Origin: Saccharomycopsis malanga
Lineage: Eukaryota; Ascomycota; Saccharomycetes; Ascoideales; Saccharomycopsidaceae
Direction: 5' to 3'
Length of the DNA: 64,000 nt
NCBI GenBank assembly: GCA_004014935.1
Contig: CP025325.1
Span: 124,001-188,000, forward strand
How positions within the stretch are numbered: position 1 is the first letter of the stretch; every line of letters starts with the position of its first letter. A model generated the notes under the pieces. It did no database searches and was not told where the DNA came from. It was given only the letters and a program-made list of their open reading frames with translations. The translations under genes and the position numbers were made by a program. Below, piece by piece: positions 62,211 through 64,000 of this stretch.

Positions 62211-62582
62211 ATGACTAACATTGGGGTTCCTCTCATCAATGTAACAATCAAATAGTCTTATTGTTATCAATGTTATATTTGATTTTCTAATACACTTTTG
62301 ATTTCAACAATTTTTGGTCAGATTACTGTTTGATAGTCGTCATAGATATTGTAGATAATAATCTCCAGTTGCAAACCAGTTGCAAACCTTTATTCCTTTT
62401 CCAATTGTCTACTTACTTTCCCAAGTCTAGGCAGTCGGCTAGAGACACTGATTACCCTTTTACGGATCTCACTGTTCTAACCACTATTTAAGACTCTATT
62501 CCTTCTTTATTTTGTCTTCTTTCATCCTTTATTTATCGTTTAACCCATTCTCCGTTCAATGCAAATCCACCTTAATATTACA
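62211..62582. other. 3' flank of the exchanger gene
   Basis: AT-rich, no gene. TTTAACCCATTCTCCGTTCA with CCACCTTAATATTACAAA at 62535-62585 matches 33006-33060 (same strand), a weak dispersed repeat. Confidence 0.45.
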
Positions 62583-62728
62583 AAGCTCAGTATATATCAA
62601 TTTCGTATATACGTGCTATGGCTAAGGGGAAAACCAATAATGTCCATTATAATATTATCCCACCTTTTTCCGAGAGCACTATCTGCTAAAACTAATTAAC
62701 TAGATCCTTTTCTCTTATCCGAGGGTGA
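62583..62728 (-). mobile_element. SINE fragment
   Basis: Minus-strand 3' signature (AGCTCAGTATATATCAATTT, CGTATATACGTGCTATGGCT), then a shortened centre and two VNTR-like units ending GATAAGAGAAAAGGATCTAG. Confidence 0.7.
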
Positions 62729-63375
62729 CTTTTATACTACAAGTTGGTATTGGTCAAGTCCTGAAATAAAAACCTTGGCCTACTATAAAACTGTATTGTC
62801 TAGCCTTTAGTGAAAACTCTTGAGTAGAATATAAACTCTACAAAACTTTATTTCCAATCTCTAAAGACGGTTTTTATACACCATAAACAATTGCTGATAA
62901 CCTTTGGCCACCACTGAACAGTGACATTAAAACTAAAAGCCCTTTACAAAATAAAACAATTGGTAAATTACAAACCTTGATGAACAATCGATAAACTACA
63001 AACCTTGATGAACAATTGATAAACTACAAAACTTGACAACCCCCTTTCATTTTTCCAAAAAGAAATCCAAATTACTCACAAAATCCGTAATCAATACAAA
63101 GCCACCTTCAAGATAAATCTATTTGCCAAACAAACGATATTTTACTACACTATCATTTGCACAGGCCGCTACTTATTACATGTACCATTCTGGCGGTGCT
63201 TATGAAATTTTTTCAAGATCAGCTCGAATGAGATGCCAATCAAGTCAAGCAAAAGAGTAATGGCGCTACAAGAGCATTGCGGTATATTAATCCTAGGCAA
63301 AGACAAAAGAAAGGCTGCTTACAGGTTATTTGGATAGACCCAATTTTGTGGAAGGAATTTCTAAGCGCCGCGACC
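62729..63375. other. ELP2 upstream region
   Basis: AT-rich; TTGATAAACTACAAACCTTGATGAACAA-type units recur at 62960-63020. No gene recognised. Confidence 0.45.
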
Positions 63376-64000
63376 ATGGCTATTCCTAAACCAGAAGGTA
63401 TCTTTATAGGCGCCAACAGCCATACATCGGCGAGTGACTACTGTCAGGATCGGAATGAGGTGGCTTTTGGAGCTGGAACAATGGTTGCTCTTTGGAGCCC
63501 ATTAAGCGCTGTTGATGCTGGTGTTTTTCAGACGTTGAAAGGACATACAGACGATGTGTTAAATGTCAAGTATATTTATAACGGCGCTTATTTGGTATCG
63601 ACGTCAGCAGACAAGAGTGTGAAGGTGTGGATGTATGAAAATGGCATTTACAAGCTTCACCAGTCGTTGGAGGGGGACCATGAAGCATCTGTGAATTGTT
63701 TAAGTGTAAGCAGCTCTGTAGGCGGTGCTATAGTGAGCACATCCAGTGCCGATGGCAATGTAATTATATGGGCGTTTGAAAACAAGAGCGGCAAGCTTGT
63801 AAAGTTGTATACTTTTACTGTTGGAAACAACGCCCGTAGCAGCGCCAGTTTCTATGCTCTTTCATTGTATATCATCGAAACCTGTCCTGGACACTACATA
63901 ATGTTTATTGGCGGCACCAAGCCTGTTTTGTATGTGTATAGTTTCACGTATAGCAGCGAGTTTTCTGATTTTAAGCAGTGTGCTGTTCTTCCGGGCCATG
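63376..64000 (+). CDS. ELP2: Elongator subunit Elp2, 5' part
   Basis: Open from the ATG at 63376 to the window end (208 codons visible). MAIPKPEGIFIGANSHTSAS aligns with the yeast Elp2 start (TPEAIFIGANKQTQVSD), followed by VAFGAGTMVALWSP, LKGHTDDVLNVKY, LVSTSADKSVKVWMY and IVSTSSADGNVIIWAF, the first WD40 repeats, and IGGTKPVLYVYSF. Elp2 is a double seven-bladed propeller protein of the Elongator complex, which modifies wobble uridines of tRNAs. The 3' three quarters lie beyond the window (full length should be near 790 residues). Confidence 0.93.
   Translation, partial: MAIPKPEGIFIGANSHTSASDYCQDRNEVAFGAGTMVALWSPLSAVDAGVFQTLKGHTDDVLNVKYIYNGAYLVSTSADKSVKVWMYENGIYKLHQSLEGDHEASVNCLSVSSSVGGAIVSTSSADGNVIIWAFENKSGKLVKLYTFTVGNNARSSASFYALSLYIIETCPGHYIMFIGGTKPVLYVYSFTYSSEFSDFKQCAVLPGH

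Overview
The window looks like nuclear DNA of a budding yeast (Saccharomycotina). About 22 compact genes are mostly intronless. The introns I can place use GTATGT, GTAAGT or GTGAGT donors and TACTAAC-like branch points, and the best relatives are S. cerevisiae-type genes (RLI1, SDO1, ROM2, NRG1, COX14, ELP2). It is not a close relative of Saccharomyces: a nuclear fossil of mitochondrial nad5 shows that the lineage has, or had, a mitochondrial complex I; tRNA-Gln(UUG) carries introns; and short introns sit near the 5' ends of several genes. CTG codons are very scarce in some genes, but I cannot settle the CTG decoding from this window. I cannot name the genus.

Layout: PER1 (3' end), SDO1(-), a Pab2/Sgn1-like RRM gene(-), a fasciclin-domain membrane protein(+), an aldo-keto reductase(-), RLI1(-), then 4.4 kb of repeats and regulatory DNA before NRG1(+). 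After 3.5 kb of repeats come HPT1(-), an Nmd5/Sxm1-type importin(-), NGL2(+), two intron-containing tRNA-Gln genes(-), SDH2(+), a Grx6-like membrane glutaredoxin without its active-site cysteine(+), a GPI-anchored wall protein(+) and a small fungal protein(+). Next are a nad5 NUMT, ROM2(-, three exons), ARC18(+, three exons), COX14(+), RTF2(+, two exons), a membrane-anchored exonuclease/endonuclease/phosphatase protein(-), a Gcr1/Hot1-type DNA-binding protein(+), a Ca2+/H+ exchanger(+) and the 5' part of ELP2(+).

The most unusual content is between the genes. Nearly every long spacer holds copies, on both strands, of one short interspersed element. It starts TGGGCCGTATGGCTCAGTGG (A-box-like), has a B-box-like GGTTCGATTCC about 60-100 bp in, a body of about 200 bp, and a constant 3' end (ACTGATATGTACTGGGC then TTGAAATATAAGATATTATT) that runs into (ATT)n. 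Copies are often 5'-truncated and three show 12-13 bp flanking duplications, as expected of a tRNA-derived SINE moved by a LINE machinery. Some copies carry an internal 40-bp VNTR between the A and B boxes, up to ten units, and one ends in 79 uninterrupted ATT units. SINEs are, to my knowledge, essentially undescribed in budding yeasts, so this is my main candidate for a new system. A second, unrelated repeat of about 500 bp with a tRNA-Asn-like head and a conserved hairpin occurs twice (about 15.97 and 22.62 kb). I saw no LTR retroelement, virus-like element, LINE or CRISPR array.
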